Part shown: positions 21,329 through 31,830 of the stretch, piece by piece | How positions within the stretch are numbered: position 1 is the first letter of the stretch | Layout of the letters: the number at the start of each line of letters is the position of its first letter | Source of the DNA: Chara braunii | Taxonomy: Eukaryota > Streptophyta > Charophyceae > Charales > Characeae | Reading direction: 5' to 3' | Length of the DNA: 47,257 bases | Assembly: GCA_003427395.1 (NCBI GenBank) | Contig: BFEA01000136.1 | Coordinates: 2,385,495-2,432,751, forward strand | Notes under the pieces: model-generated | The model's input: the letters and a program-made list of their open reading frames with translations, nothing else | What the model was told of the DNA's origin: nothing | Database searches by the model: none | Made by a program: the position numbers and the translations under genes

Positions 21329-21501
21329 AAGCGTTATGGCACTGCAGATGCGCGGCGGGAAGTGTGCAGCTGGCCCGACGAGAAGCGTTGTGGCACTGCA
21401 GATGCACAGTGGGAACCTTGTAGCGCGCCCGGTGAGAAGGGTTGTGGCACTGCATATGCGCGGCGAGAAGTGCGCACCTAGCACGACGAGAAGCGTTGTG
21501 G
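21329..21501. repeat. 54-bp tandem repeat, about 3.2 copies
   Basis: Units start at 21329, 21383, 21437 and 21491 with AAGCGTTGTGGCACTGCA and GCGGCGAGAAGTG-like segments. The exact 54-bp spacing equals 18 codons, but no frame is convincingly coding. It lies just upstream of the 19451-21058 gene and could be in its promoter. Confidence 0.9.
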
Positions 21502-21897
21502 AATCACCCTCGTGCGGATGACATGCATGCGGCTCCGGACGCGCAGCAGTGAAATGACAGTAGTAGAAGGACCATCCACGACGTCGCGTCCTCTTGGCAA
21601 GAAAACGGAACGACGACGGTGACACGTGCTACCGCCATGCCTGTCCAGGCCTGTCATTATCAACCTCCCGAAGCCGCGAAAAGGCCCTTCCACGTTCGAT
21701 CGACGCGTGCGAATGCACTCCGGAAGGACCAAAACCAAGACGGTCCGCCTTCACCCACGGACACCCCATCGCGCGTCCCCCTCGCAGCAAACGACCCCTC
21801 CATCCCCCCCCCACCCCCCCCCCCCCCATTCCCCCTCACGACCCGCTTCCACAGCAAACCGCGCCCAATTCTAACTACGGCAAAAAAAATAAAAAAT

Positions 21898-21898
<1 letters not shown>

Positions 21899-21987
<89 letters not shown>
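21899..21987. repeat. (CA)n microsatellite
   Basis: About 89 bases of CA with one CG interruption near 21930. Poly(C) tracts lie close by at 21806-21826. It is inside the Harbinger element. Confidence 0.97.
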
Positions 21988-21989
<2 letters not shown>

Positions 21990-22162
21990 CCCCCCCCTCT
22001 CGCTGCCCTCGATTGTCCGTGAACTACTTGGCATTGCTTCCGCGGCAGCCGTCCACGAGCATCGCCAATGGCAACATCATGCAATTCACAACCGATAAAA
22101 AAAAAAAAAAACTCCATGATGACGGCAAAGAACCAACTTTGATCAACACAGCACGTAATGGC

Positions 22163-23111
22163 CTACATGGTCGACCGACCACGGATGGCGGCAGCGATCT
22201 CGAACAGTGTTTGGCACATCATCCTCTGCGTCTCATCGGACGACGCATAGTACGCTTTTTGGACGGCAACTTCCTGCTCCAATATGTCGCATTGCCTCAT
22301 GGAGATGCTGCATTGCCGCTTGCTAGACGATTCGATTGTCGACGACATCAGTGCGCCATGGCGTTCCATGACATCGGAGATGGACTCGAAAGCATGCTGA
22401 CGCGCCTTCTTCCGCTTCCCGCCTCCCGCCCCGCTGCCTGCGTTGCTGTCAGACTCCCTCGCAGAAGAACGCTCGTCAGGGCAGCCTTCACCGGCCACCT
22501 CACTACAAACAGACTTTCCGCCACCCGCTCCTCACTTGGGCAGCTGCACCCCATCCGGACTGCCGGTGTCGGCAACGTTGGGAGGGAAAATCGTGTGGTT
22601 CCCCACCATGCCTGCGTGGATCTCGTTGTACAGCGCCCTGTCCATCCGGAACTTGAAGTTGTGCTCCTTCCTCTCTTCGTTCGTCAGCCTGAAAAAATCT
22701 GGGCGCCCGCTGGCATTCTGAAACCTCTGAATTTTCTTGTAGTTTCTGGAACAGATTGTCCCACTTCTTCATGCAGTCGTCAGCGTCCTTTGGCCTCCCC
22801 GCATTCGCCATCCGCTTCGACATGTCCTCCCACTTCCACTCTTTCGTCTTCATCCGCCCGTAATTGTGAGACAATCCGGCGAGGTGCATATCTTGCTCCC
22901 GCTTGGATCGCACCAGGAGCATTTGGTCTTCTGCAGACCAGTACGTCGGAGACTTCCCGGCATCGTCACTTACGCCACCTCTGCCTCCACGGCCAACGGA
23001 TCGACCACGGACACCACCTCTGCCGCGTCCTTTCCCCCTCCCAACTGTCTTCCCCAAAGGCCGAATTGGAACGTCGTCGTCGTCGTCCCCCGCTTCCACG
23101 TCTTCCCTCAT
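22163..23111 (-). pseudogene. Harbinger Myb/SANT-like DNA-binding protein, disrupted
   Basis: PIF/Harbinger transposases need a Myb-like partner for nuclear import and end binding. From ATG 23111 the protein has an acidic start, an RG-rich stretch, then a trihelix-type Myb/SANT domain (YWSAEDQMLLVRSK, WKWEDMSKRM, CMKKWDNLFQ). An extra A in the run near 22740 shifts the frame. The other frame continues with the typical YKKIQRFQNASGRPDFF and FKFRMDRALYNEIH. It then meets a TGA after VQLPK (about 22542, from CGA) and proceeds to a Ser/Lys-rich region and a C-terminal helix ending at 22163. Two lesions make it a pseudogene, but the family call is firm. Confidence 0.88.
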
Positions 23112-23572
23112 CCCTTCGTCACGTCATCCCTGAAGCCAACGTCGTCTTCCCCTCCATCGCTGTGTGCCCGCATGTTCGACACTCCACGTGTTATGTTCTC
23201 CACAGTGGGTCGTGGACGTACCGACGCTCTGCGTGTTCCCTCGTCCCTCACTCCGGATTCGACCGGTGTTGTGCACGCAGGCATCAGCGAACGTGCACCG
23301 CCCAATCGATCGATGGGCAGAGCAGTCGATCCATGCTGCCGTCCCGCTGGCGATGGCCCGACCGCGCAAGTCACGGGTGCAGCGCAACGAAGTGTGGATT
23401 GCTCCGTATGCAGACTTCCACCATGCTCAACGCCACGTGCCGAACGATCTCCGTCGATGATGAACGTGCGACTCGCCTCACCTCAGATCAACTCCTCCGC
23501 CATCGTCGTCCCGCAAGCCTTGATGGAGCAATGACATGAACTCGCCCCCTCCGTCGGGAGCCGACCCGCCTG

Positions 23573-23669
23573 CTCGCACCGTCTGCGACCACAACTGAGT
23601 CGAGTTGCCTCTCGCGGGTCTCGCACCGTCTGCGACCACAACTGAGTCGAGCCGCTAGTGAGAGGCAAC
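23573..23669. repeat. 32-bp direct repeat with nested inverted repeat
   Basis: The 32-bp segment starting CTCGCACCGTCTGCG and ending GAGTCGAG occurs at 23573-23604 and 23620-23651. GTTGCCTCTC at 23604-23613 pairs with GAGAGGCAAC at 23660-23669. Confidence 0.88.
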
Positions 23670-23755
23670 GTCGAAAGTTCTTCCTTCTCCAGCTCCTCGT
23701 CCGACGGGGGCAATGGCGTGTCCCACGACTCCAGATGGGTGTACATGGACGGGTG

Positions 23756-24001
23756 TTACCGCCTTCGAGGCGCTGCTGCAGAAGATCGAACTCCTCCCTG
23801 ACCTGCGGCAGCAGCCGGTCGTGCCTGCATGCCCGCCATTAGACGTTCGTCTGTCGCCCGTCTGGTCGAAGCCCTCCTCTTGCGTTGTTGTTTCCACGGC
23901 CGCCACGAAAAACACACGTAGAGGAAGACGACAATCAGGAAGACGACGACAGCGAGTACCAGCAGAGGCAATCTCCTCCGCACGTCAGCCATGAAATTCA
24001 C
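23756..24001 (-). CDS. Possible small single-pass membrane protein
   Basis: From ATG 24001 (MNFMADVRRR) the product has basic residues, a strongly hydrophobic span of about 20 residues (LPLLVLAVVVFLIVVFLYVC), then an Arg-rich tail. The membrane segment suggests selection, but the tail is low-complexity and continues better in another frame (an EEFDLLQQRLEGG-like helix). It may be the first exon of a longer gene or an accident of composition. It lies between the Myb-like gene and the right end, on the same strand. Confidence 0.3.
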   Translation of the reverse strand: MNFMADVRRRLPLLVLAVVVFLIVVFLYVCFSWRPWKQQRKRRASTRRATDERLMAGMQARPAAAAGQGGVRSSAAAPRRR

Positions 24002-24905
24002 CTCTGCAGCCGCCCTCGCACGTGACCACTGCAGATGTGTGTTCCGACATGCCTGCGACAGGGGCGCTCAACCTTCATATGCGGACAACCACCACAGAAG
24101 ACAACGAACACGCCCGCCTTCCTTTTGAAATTCGACCATTGCGGTGCGCGCTGCCTGAAGCGGCTCTGTCTGTCGTCTTGGGCACGTCGACGTCCGACTC
24201 CGCATCTGGCAAGCGACCCAACGGTCCAGTACGAGCAACCACCTGCCGACGCTCGGCCCTCCGCGCTCCACCACCTCGCCCAATGGCTACCGTGTGTGGC
24301 TGTTGCCCGCGTCGAGCCGCAGAAAACCTCCGATGTCCGACCACCGACTCGAGGGACCGCTTCTTGACAACCAACGAGTGTCGAAGCGCCGGAATCCTAA
24401 ATTTTTCAGTAGGTCGGGGGCTACTGGAAAATTTAAGACGATTTTGCCTGGGGAATCCTAAATCTTTTAGGACTCGTCCTAAGGCCGTTTTCACATTTTC
24501 TATCTCCGATTTCGTTTTAGGGCTGTGTGCAACGACGACGCAATCCTAAAACCAGGCATTTTTAGGAGTGTCTAACGAGACCCTAAGCTACGTTCTCTCT
24601 CAATTTCACCTCAACTTGGCTGGGGCCAGATTGGCGATGGCAAGCAAAGTTTTTTTTTCCCGCATGCGTGGCTTCATGCGTGGCTTCTGAGTAGAAGCGT
24701 TGAGTATTCCTCGATGCTATCCTCGATGCTATCGTCGATGCTATGGTATAAGGGATTGTGGGGGAGGAGCTGTTGACGCCATCATAATACAACTCACGAA
24801 CGACTTCTTCTCCTCTTATCTTCCATTTTGTGCACTCTCCATTGATTTCACTCACTGAAAGGTTTTTCTTCTCATGTCACAGACGTCAGAAGAGGTACTA
24901 AGCTC

Positions 24906-24998
24906 GGCAGGCAGACAGGCAGGCAGGCACGCAGGCAGGCACGCAGGCAGTCAGGCAGGCAGTCAGGCAGGCAGGCAGTCAGTCAGGCAGAAGGCAGG
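24906..24998. repeat. (GGCA)n degenerate array
   Basis: GGCAGGCA units with CAGTCAGG variants over about 90 bases. Confidence 0.92.
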
Positions 24999-25435
24999 TA
25001 AGGATCTTGGCGTTCAACCAACTATATATGGTGCTCAAGCTAATGTAGCGCGTGTTCAGAAGAAGAAGAAAACGAAATTATCGAGAAAAGAGGAAGGTGC
25101 GCCTAACCTGTCGCTCAGTGGCTGCCTCGATTAAAAAAAAGGTCACCTTAGCTGTATTTGGGGCTGCTCTCGGGCCAGATACAACCACAAGACCACCGCT
25201 TTTTTTGTTAAGTGTTAGACGTCTGTACGCGGGCCTCTTCTCGCGCCAGATACAAGGACGATGCTGATTGTTTGTTGGTTCATCTTGAACGTTGAGTCCT
25301 CCTGGGCTGAGTACGTGACCATGACTTACCCTAACTCGTCCATTCTTTCCTTTCCTTTTTTTTTTAATTTTATTTTTAACTAGTTTATGACTTGTCCTAA
25401 GCCGTCCATGCATTCTGTGTGTGCGACTGTCTATA

Positions 25436-25464
25436 GATTAGATTAGATTAGATTAGATTAGATA
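25436..25464. repeat. (GATTA)n array
   Basis: Five to six tandem copies of a 5-bp unit. It is too short and wrongly composed for a plant telomere repeat. Confidence 0.9.
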
Positions 25465-25534
25465 GATTGCGGTGGTCGTAGTAATCGGGGGAGCAATGTC
25501 GCTTGGCTGCTTTTGCAGTGACGATGCATACCAC

Positions 25535-25538
<4 letters not shown>

Positions 25539-25583
<45 letters not shown>
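25539..25583. repeat. (CT)n microsatellite
   Basis: About 45 bases of uninterrupted CT. Confidence 0.97.
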
Positions 25584-25585
<2 letters not shown>

Positions 25586-25937
25586 GCTCCCAATCTCTCT
25601 GTATAGCGGACGTGAGAGTACACAGAGACAGAAGCACGCATGCACGCATGCAAGATTAGAGGGAGGAACTCCTTTGAGATCCTGATGAAAAGACTTTTGT
25701 TCGCCAATAATTATTGCGACAATGATTCAGTAAGACGAAAACGAAATCGCAAAAGCTGTCGTGCGACAATGTGTGTGTACCATTAATTAGTATGTACCAC
25801 TCTTTATTTAACCTTTCAGGCGTTCAATTTTTTTGTTCATCAGACGTGCTTGTCCCTAAATATCTTCTTCCTCCAATGGGTGCAGCGAAGGTGGTCCAAC
25901 TTGCGTCGATGTTCCGTTATTCCTGGACCTACGGTCG

Positions 25938-25938
<1 letters not shown>

Positions 25939-25975
<37 letters not shown>
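25939..25975. repeat. (GT)n microsatellite
   Basis: About 37 bases of uninterrupted GT. Confidence 0.97.
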
Positions 25976-25976
<1 letters not shown>

Positions 25977-26689
25977 TTTCTCTTGTTAATCAGTCAGTGC
26001 AAGTGGGACCTTCGTTGCACCGGTCTGTGTCTTGACTGTAAGCCGTGGGAGCTGGGCCCATAAAATAGAAATGTTAAAAAAGAAGATATTTCTGGGGAAC
26101 AGGGCAAAGAATAACAAACAGCCCGTGTTTTTTTTTTTTTTTTCCCCTTCGTTTTTTTTTCCTCCTCTTTATCTTTTTTTAATCTTTTTCTTTGTTCTCA
26201 GGGGNGNGGGGGGGGTGTTGAAATACAAAACCTGAGTTCGAATTCGGATGGGGGATCAGATGAGTAAAAATAAAGTCTGAATTTGATGACATAACCTGGC
26301 CAGATAATTCCCGGCGTGTGTAAGTGGATAATAATGAAATTAATACTGAAAATAACAATGAAAATAATAATGAAAATACGAATGAAAATAATAATGAATT
26401 TAAAATGAAATTAGTTAACGAAATCCAAACTCCTGAAAATAATAATGAAAACAATAATGGAAATAACATGAAAATAAAATCATATTAAAATGAAGTGAAT
26501 AACGACATTTAAAAAAAAAAGGCGACGGCCTTTTAGATATCGTCATTGAACTGACCGGCCCCAGGTATGTAATTCATTTTTTTTATTTTTTTGGTCATCT
26601 GATTGCGTCTGGACCCGAAGTTGGGTCTGATTCATATTTCAAGAGTTTATGGGTGTAGCAGCTGAGCTAGGCCCGTTAGTGAAATTCAA

Positions 26690-26830
26690 ATGAAATTAAA
26701 AAGATTAAAAAGAAATTTAAAGAAATTAAAATGAAATTAAAATGAAATTAAAATGAAATTAAAATGAAACTAAAATGAAATTAAATTTAAAAATAAAATT
26801 AGTTTGAAGATTAAAATGAAATTAATAACA
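26690..26830. repeat. 11-bp A/T-rich tandem repeat
   Basis: Repeats of GAAATTAAAAT in several adjacent copies, decaying at both ends. Confidence 0.85.
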
Positions 26831-27973
26831 ACGAAATTCATATTCCTTTCCTTATCTTGCATTTTTCCCCGTCACCGGACGTTCGTTGGTTCTTCATCTG
26901 TATTCTAATCGGGGGAGGAGGATTGCCCTCTTTCCCCCGTCGCAGCGCAACCTGATCATGGATGCATATAGGCTAGCATATAGGCTACTTTTTCGGCCTT
27001 ATACAGTCATGATTCGGGTGCATTGTGTTCGGGGAAAGAGATAAAGAATTGGATGGTACATACACATCATGATGGGTCGATTCTCAATCCATCGATCGAG
27101 ATTCTGGAACGGGTCATCAATCGTCAGCTGAATCCAGACAAACAGATCCAGTTAGATTGATTGATCGATCGATCCTAGATCAATCAAGGGGGATGGATAT
27201 GTTTGTCCTCGGGAAGTGACATCTTTTTTTCAAATAAAGATCATGGCCGAGGCCGCTTTTCCTTGCCTGAAGACAGCCAGGTGCACGCCTTGCACGTGGC
27301 CGCAATTTAGCGGCAGGTACACTTTCAATGACCTATTCGTTGCAAAATATAATTCCACCGTGTCCTATCTTCGGTGTTGTTTCCCCATGAGTGAGTGAAT
27401 CCAGATTCATCCGGACAGATTGTTCAGTGCACATATTCATCCGGACAGATCCATCCGTCCAGATTGATCCGTCCAGATTCAAATCCATATCAATCGAGCG
27501 GTCTAGTAGATCCATAAAATTAATGTAGATTTATTGATGCAGATCAAGATCCAGATCAAGATCCAGATCCATCGCCTTAGTGAGCAATAGAATAAGATCA
27601 TCTGCTGACGTAAAATTTCCGCTCTGCCGAACGAAGGCCGATCCAGACAGGTCGATGGGTAGATTTGGATCGATGGATGGATGGAAATCGATGGATCAAG
27701 ATCCGTATCCTGATTCATCGATGGGTCCATGCAGATGGATGGATGGATGGATTGAACTAGCCCAATATAAATTTATATATATAAATTTATATACTCAGTA
27801 ACTCAGATACAGATCCAGATCCAGATTCAGATTCAGATGCGGATCAAATCATTGATTCATTGATCAGAAGATCGACTCCTCGATCCAGATTGACTCATCG
27901 ATCCAAATCGACTCATCGATCTAGATCAACAACTACATCGTCTGCGGAGCTATGAATGTGGGTAAGGGGTGAA

Positions 27974-28025
27974 GATCGGTGGATTTCCCCCTGATGAGAC
28001 GTCGGGGCGGTCGTTGAAACCGGTC
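27974..28025 (+). ncRNA. Hammerhead-ribozyme-like motif, block copy A
   Basis: Core CTGATGA (27991-27997) is followed by a 4-bp helix II, GACG (27998-28001) with CGTT (28012-28015), then GAA and A (28016-28019). ACCGGTC (28019-28025) pairs with GATCGGT (27974-27980) as a 7-bp helix III in the right position. The nucleotide expected at the cleavage site (27981) is G, which hammerheads do not cleave, and helix I is poor. It is probably a decayed ribozyme. Confidence 0.5.
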
Positions 28026-28150
28026 GGGGTCGGGGTGCCATTTCCCACTGGATGTTGTTTCGGTGTTCAAATTTTCGCACGCTTAATGAGCATCGTGTTC
28101 AAGTGTTTGCATGCTTACTGAGGGCCAGATCCCACTGGCAAAGAGGATTG

Positions 28151-28490
28151 GAACAAGTGTCTGAATCCGGACGTGTTCCGCGTAGAGATGCAGAGAAGTA
28201 GATCAATCACAAATGTTCGCACCTGTCTACAAACACGTCCACATTCAGTCTTTCAATTCACCTTCACTACCTACCTACCACTACTCCTAAGGCTTATATA
28301 TGCAGACAGGGGACCCCTGCGAACAAGTGTCTGAATCCGGACGTGTTCCGCGCAGAGATGCAGAGAAGTAGATCAATCACAAATTTTCGCACCTGTCCAC
28401 AAACACGTCCACATTCAGTCTTTCAATTCACCTTCACTACCTACGTACCATTACTCCTCAGGCTTATATACATGGGACCCCTGCGAACAT
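28151..28490. repeat. 170-bp tandem repeat, two copies, with internal foldback
   Basis: Units start at 28151 and 28321 (GAACAAGTGTCTGAATCCGG) and run through GGCTTATATA. Within each, CTGAATCCGGACGTGTT is nearly complementary to AACACGTCCACATTCAG. That resembles the CTGAATCTGGAC arm of the foldback at 15666-15826. Confidence 0.88.
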
Positions 28491-28875
28491 AGCTTTGTTG
28501 TCTCCCTCCACCCATCAGAGGGGGTGCATGTGTGATTCCATTATTAACCATTACTAATTTGCTTCCAATTGTGAAGGTACCTTCGTTCGACGTCTGGTGC
28601 ACACAACCTTTCCATGGATAGAAGGATCGCAGCCATCAATCTGGATCGCGTCCGTTGCAGGTCCAGATTGATGGCTGCGATCCAAACAAACAAAATCTAC
28701 CGTTGATCCTGATGATCCAGAGTTCTATCCAGAGACAGAGATCAGATCCGTGAATTCAGACGCGTCCGTTGGTCCAGATTCGTCGCACGAATCTCTGCAG
28801 ATCTGTCAGTCCAAATCCATATTGATCGACAGATCTCAACAAATCCAGCTTGACCCGTCCAGACGTTTAAACCAG

Positions 28876-28997
28876 CTACCTTCTTCCCCCGAATAGAACG
28901 TAGGGTCGCTTCTGCTGCATCCTGACTAAAAGGTGAGCCAAAAAGTACGCGGCTATAATGACCGTACGTTCTATTGTATTGGGGGGAAAGACGGTAG
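28876..28997. mobile_element. Foldback MITE, Stowaway-like, copy 1
   Basis: Inverted termini CTACCTTCTTCCCCCGAAT and its complement, diverged centre. The outer flanks continue with duplicated host sequence. Confidence 0.75.
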
Positions 28998-29040
28998 CCT
29001 TTGATCCAGCTAGACCCNTCCAGACATGTAGTAAATCCAG

Positions 29041-29148
29041 CTACCTTCTTCCCCCGAATACAACGTAAGGTCATTATAGCTGTATCTAGACTGAAAGATG
29101 CCTCAAATACAGCTATAATGACCGTACGTTGTATTCGGGGAAGAAGAA
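29041..29148. mobile_element. Foldback MITE, Stowaway-like, copy 2
   Basis: Nearly perfect arms of about 40 bases, from CTACCTTCTTCCCCCG to CGGGGAAGAAG, around a short centre. Most of the element is one long hairpin. The orthologous position in block copy B (about 31000) lacks it, so it inserted after the block duplication. Confidence 0.82.
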
Positions 29149-29497
29149 AGCCCTCGACCCGAATGATGATTACGACGGTTGATCTGAATCGATATCCAGA
29201 TCGATTCGGCCAGATAAGTATCGCGAAGAACTCTCGCGGTCCAACAGTACCCCTTTTTTTTTTCTGCAGTTCCTTTCCTCATCTATGCGAACGGAAATGA
29301 TGAGGTCTTACCGGAGTTCCGCCGCAAACAGTATCGCATTCGTTTTTTTTGTTTTTTTTTTTTGTTTGTTTGTTTGCTTTTGTTTCGAGAAGTAGGGAAT
29401 ATAGTTTAGCAGTTCTGGGAAACTGTTGTCGTTGCTTGCACAGCCTTTTTCAGCGGCACGGAAGATATGTCACATGCTATAGTGAGCAGATATCCCC

Positions 29498-29727
29498 ATG
29501 CTGTCGCTCGTGCTCGATAGTGTGAGAGTGCGTGCATATCCTTGCATTCGCAAACATGCACGTGTCCGTGAATGCGCGTTCACGTGCCTTCATGTCCATG
29601 CACGTACGTGCATGTGCATGCATGTGCGCGCACGTGCGTGCATGTGCGTACATTTGCATGCACGTCCGTGCATGTTCGTGCATGTGCGTGTATGGGTGTG
29701 CGAGTGTACGAGCGTACGAGTTGCGTG

Positions 29728-29775
<48 letters not shown>

Positions 29776-29790
29776 TGTGTGCGCGAGCGT
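29498..29790. repeat. Alternating purine-pyrimidine tract with (TG)n, block A
   Basis: GTGCGTGCATGTGCG-type repeats followed by a pure TG run at about 29730-29771. ORFs encoding Cys/Val/His repeats on either strand are artefacts of it. Confidence 0.92.
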
Positions 29791-30547
29791 ACTAACGTAC
29801 GATTCTCAATCCGTCGAGATCATATTAGAATAGATCCTCAATCGTCAGATAGATCCAAACGAGCAGAATCCGATCCGATTTATTGGTCGATCCTCGATCA
29901 ATAAAGGGGGATTAATATATATTTCTCCTCGGCCAGTGAAACAAAGATAATCATCATGACACTGGGCCGCTTTCCTCGGCCAGCAGACCGCCCGGTGCTG
30001 GCCCTGCACTTGGCCGCAATTTTAGCGGCAGGTACACGTTCAATGGCCTATTTGTGGCAAAATATGATTCCACCGTGCCCGTATCTTCTGTGTTGTTCCC
30101 CCCAAAATGAGTGAATCTAGATTCATCCGGACACATTGATCCGTCCAGATTCAAATACCAGATCCGTTGATCGGTTCATATCAATCGAGGGGTCTAATAG
30201 ATTCTTTAAAAACCCAGATTGATTGATGCAGATCCAGATCCGGATCCATCGACCAATCCACACAGATCGACGGATAGATTTGGATGGGTGGATGGATGGA
30301 TGGATGGATGGAACTCTATGGATCTGATCACGATATAGAACCATCCATCGATCAAAGGATCGGATCACTGATCCGCAGATCAATGGATCCAATGATTTCA
30401 ACCATTGATCCATTGATTAGAAGGTCGAATCACTGATCCAGATCGAATTATTGATACGTTGAGCGAATCTTTCGTTGATCCAGATAGACAGTTTGATCGT
30501 CTGCAGAGAAGAGCTAGAGCTATATGCATATGTGGGTAATGGGCGAA

Positions 30548-30604
30548 GATCGGTGGGTTTGCAAACCTGATGATGAGACGACGTGGCGGCCGTTGAAACC
30601 GGTC
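30548..30604 (+). ncRNA. Hammerhead-ribozyme-like motif, block copy B
   Basis: The same helix III strands (GATCGGT 30548-30554, ACCGGTC 30598-30604), helix II ends GACG and CGTT, and GAA as copy A. Helix I is here a clear hairpin, GGTTT-GC-AAACC (30556-30567). The core has a 3-base slippage (TGATGATGA in place of TGATGA) and again G after the GGT, so no activity is expected. Confidence 0.45.
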
Positions 30605-31369
30605 GGGGTCGGGGTGCCATTTCCCACCGGATTTTGTGTTAGTGTTTAAGGTTTTGCATGTGGACGCTTACTGAGCATCTAAGCATGAGTCTTTTGATGT
30701 GTGATTCCGTTGATTGATTTGCTTTCAATTCTGAAGTTGATGTCTGATGCACGATCCTTTCCATGGATTGATGGATCTGGATCCGTCGATCGAGACACCG
30801 TTGATGTCTGTGCATGGGTCCGACAAATCTACCGTTGATACTGATCGATAGTTCTATCAGAGAAACAGATCGGCAAATCGAGACACGTCTGTTACTCCGG
30901 ATTTTTCCCTCGATCTCTCCGGATCCGTCGCTTTAGCTTTGTCCCCCCCTCTCTCTAGCTCCGTCGCTCCAAATCCAGCTAGACCGGGCAGGATATTTAA
31001 ACTTAGCCTTTGATCCGAATGATTAAAAAGGTCGACGATCTAAACCGATTCATGCAGATAAGAATTCCGAGAACTATCGCGGTTAAATAGTAGCCCTTCC
31101 TTTTGCAGTTTCTTTCGTCCTCTTTTGCCGCGACTTCGGCTATGTGCACACCGAAATGGTCAGGTCTTACCGGATATCCGCCAAAAACAGTACCCCTAAT
31201 CGTTTGTTTCCTCCCCTTCCCCCCTCTCCCCCCCCCTCCCCCCTCTCCTCTGTCTCCAGAGGTCGAGTAGCTGTTGTCGTGGCTTGCACAACCTTCATCA
31301 ATGGCACGGAAGATATCTCACACGGTATAGGGAACAGATATTGCCATGCTGTCGACCGCGCTCAATGAT

Positions 31370-31647
31370 AAAAGTGCGTGCATGTCCGTGGCACTCCGTG
31401 CATGTGCGTCAATGTCTGTGCACGTGCGTGCATGTCCGTGCATGTGCGTCAATGTCTGTCCACGTGCGTGCATGTCCGTGCATGTGCGTCAATGACTGTG
31501 CACGTGCGTGCAAGTGTGTCAATGACTGTGCACGTGCGCGCATGTGCGTCATTGACTGTGCACGTGCGTGCATGTGCGTCCATGTTCGGATATGTACGTG
31601 CATTGGTGTGCATTTGCATGCATGTCCGGGCGTGTGCGTGTTAGTGC

Positions 31648-31706
<59 letters not shown>

Positions 31707-31830
31707 AGTGTACGAGTGTACGAATGTGGAATGTGCGTGCGTGTGTGTGTGCTGGCTCGCGCTTGCGGACGTTGGTGCATGTGTGGACGTGCGTGCTTGT
31801 GTGCGGGTGTGTGTGACTGGCAATCAGTTG
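31370..31830. repeat. Alternating purine-pyrimidine minisatellite with (TG)n, block B
   Basis: A roughly 36-bp unit (CGTGCATGTCCGTGCATG, then TGCGTCAATGTCTGT) repeats between 31378 and about 31600, then a TG run at 31655-31699. It is the counterpart of 29498-29790. Confidence 0.92.

Larger units (their letters stand above)
15954..24583. mobile_element. PIF/Harbinger transposon, full length (8630 bp)
   Basis: Ends are perfect inverted repeats beginning GGGTCTCGTTAGACACTCCTAAAA-like on both sides, flanked by TAA at 15951-15953 and 24584-24586. It carries a DDE transposase on the plus strand (16538-18165) and, on the minus strand, a Myb/SANT-like DNA-binding protein (22163-23111), the canonical Harbinger pair. 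A third minus-strand ORF of 535 codons is intact, and a small membrane ORF is possible. Subterminal palindromes built on TTAGGAC/GTCCTAA occur at 15991, 16060 and 24467 and probably bind the transposition proteins. Both canonical proteins are broken, so this copy is not self-mobile. Confidence 0.95.
24587..27078. other. Gene-free stretch rich in simple repeats
   Basis: Nothing coding is supported. It holds short repeats (CCTCGATGCTAT three times at 24712-24744), GGCA-type, GATTA, CT and GT arrays listed separately, two N bases in a poly(G) tract at about 26205, AATAATGAAAAT-type repeats at 26325-26480, and a 12-bp duplication GCATATAGGCTA at about 26963-26990. Confidence 0.7.
27079..31820. 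repeat. Tandem duplication of a 2-2.7 kb noncoding block
   Basis: Copy A (27079-29800) and copy B (29801 to about 31820) both begin GATTCTCAATCC. They share in the same order a GATCCA/GATGGATGG-rich section, TGGCCGCAATTTAGCGGCAGGTACAC-like DNA, a hammerhead-like motif, a CTTTCCATGG segment and a terminal CATG/GTGCGTG plus (TG)n tract. Copy A is longer because it carries the 28151-28490 repeat and two foldback MITEs that B lacks. Divergence is considerable, so the duplication is old. No protein gene is supported in either copy. Confidence 0.85.

Noticed and set aside
22013-23539. A 508-residue plus-strand ORF
   Set aside because: It lies antisense to the Myb/SANT gene and is rich in Arg/Ser/Pro as a shadow of that GC-rich gene.
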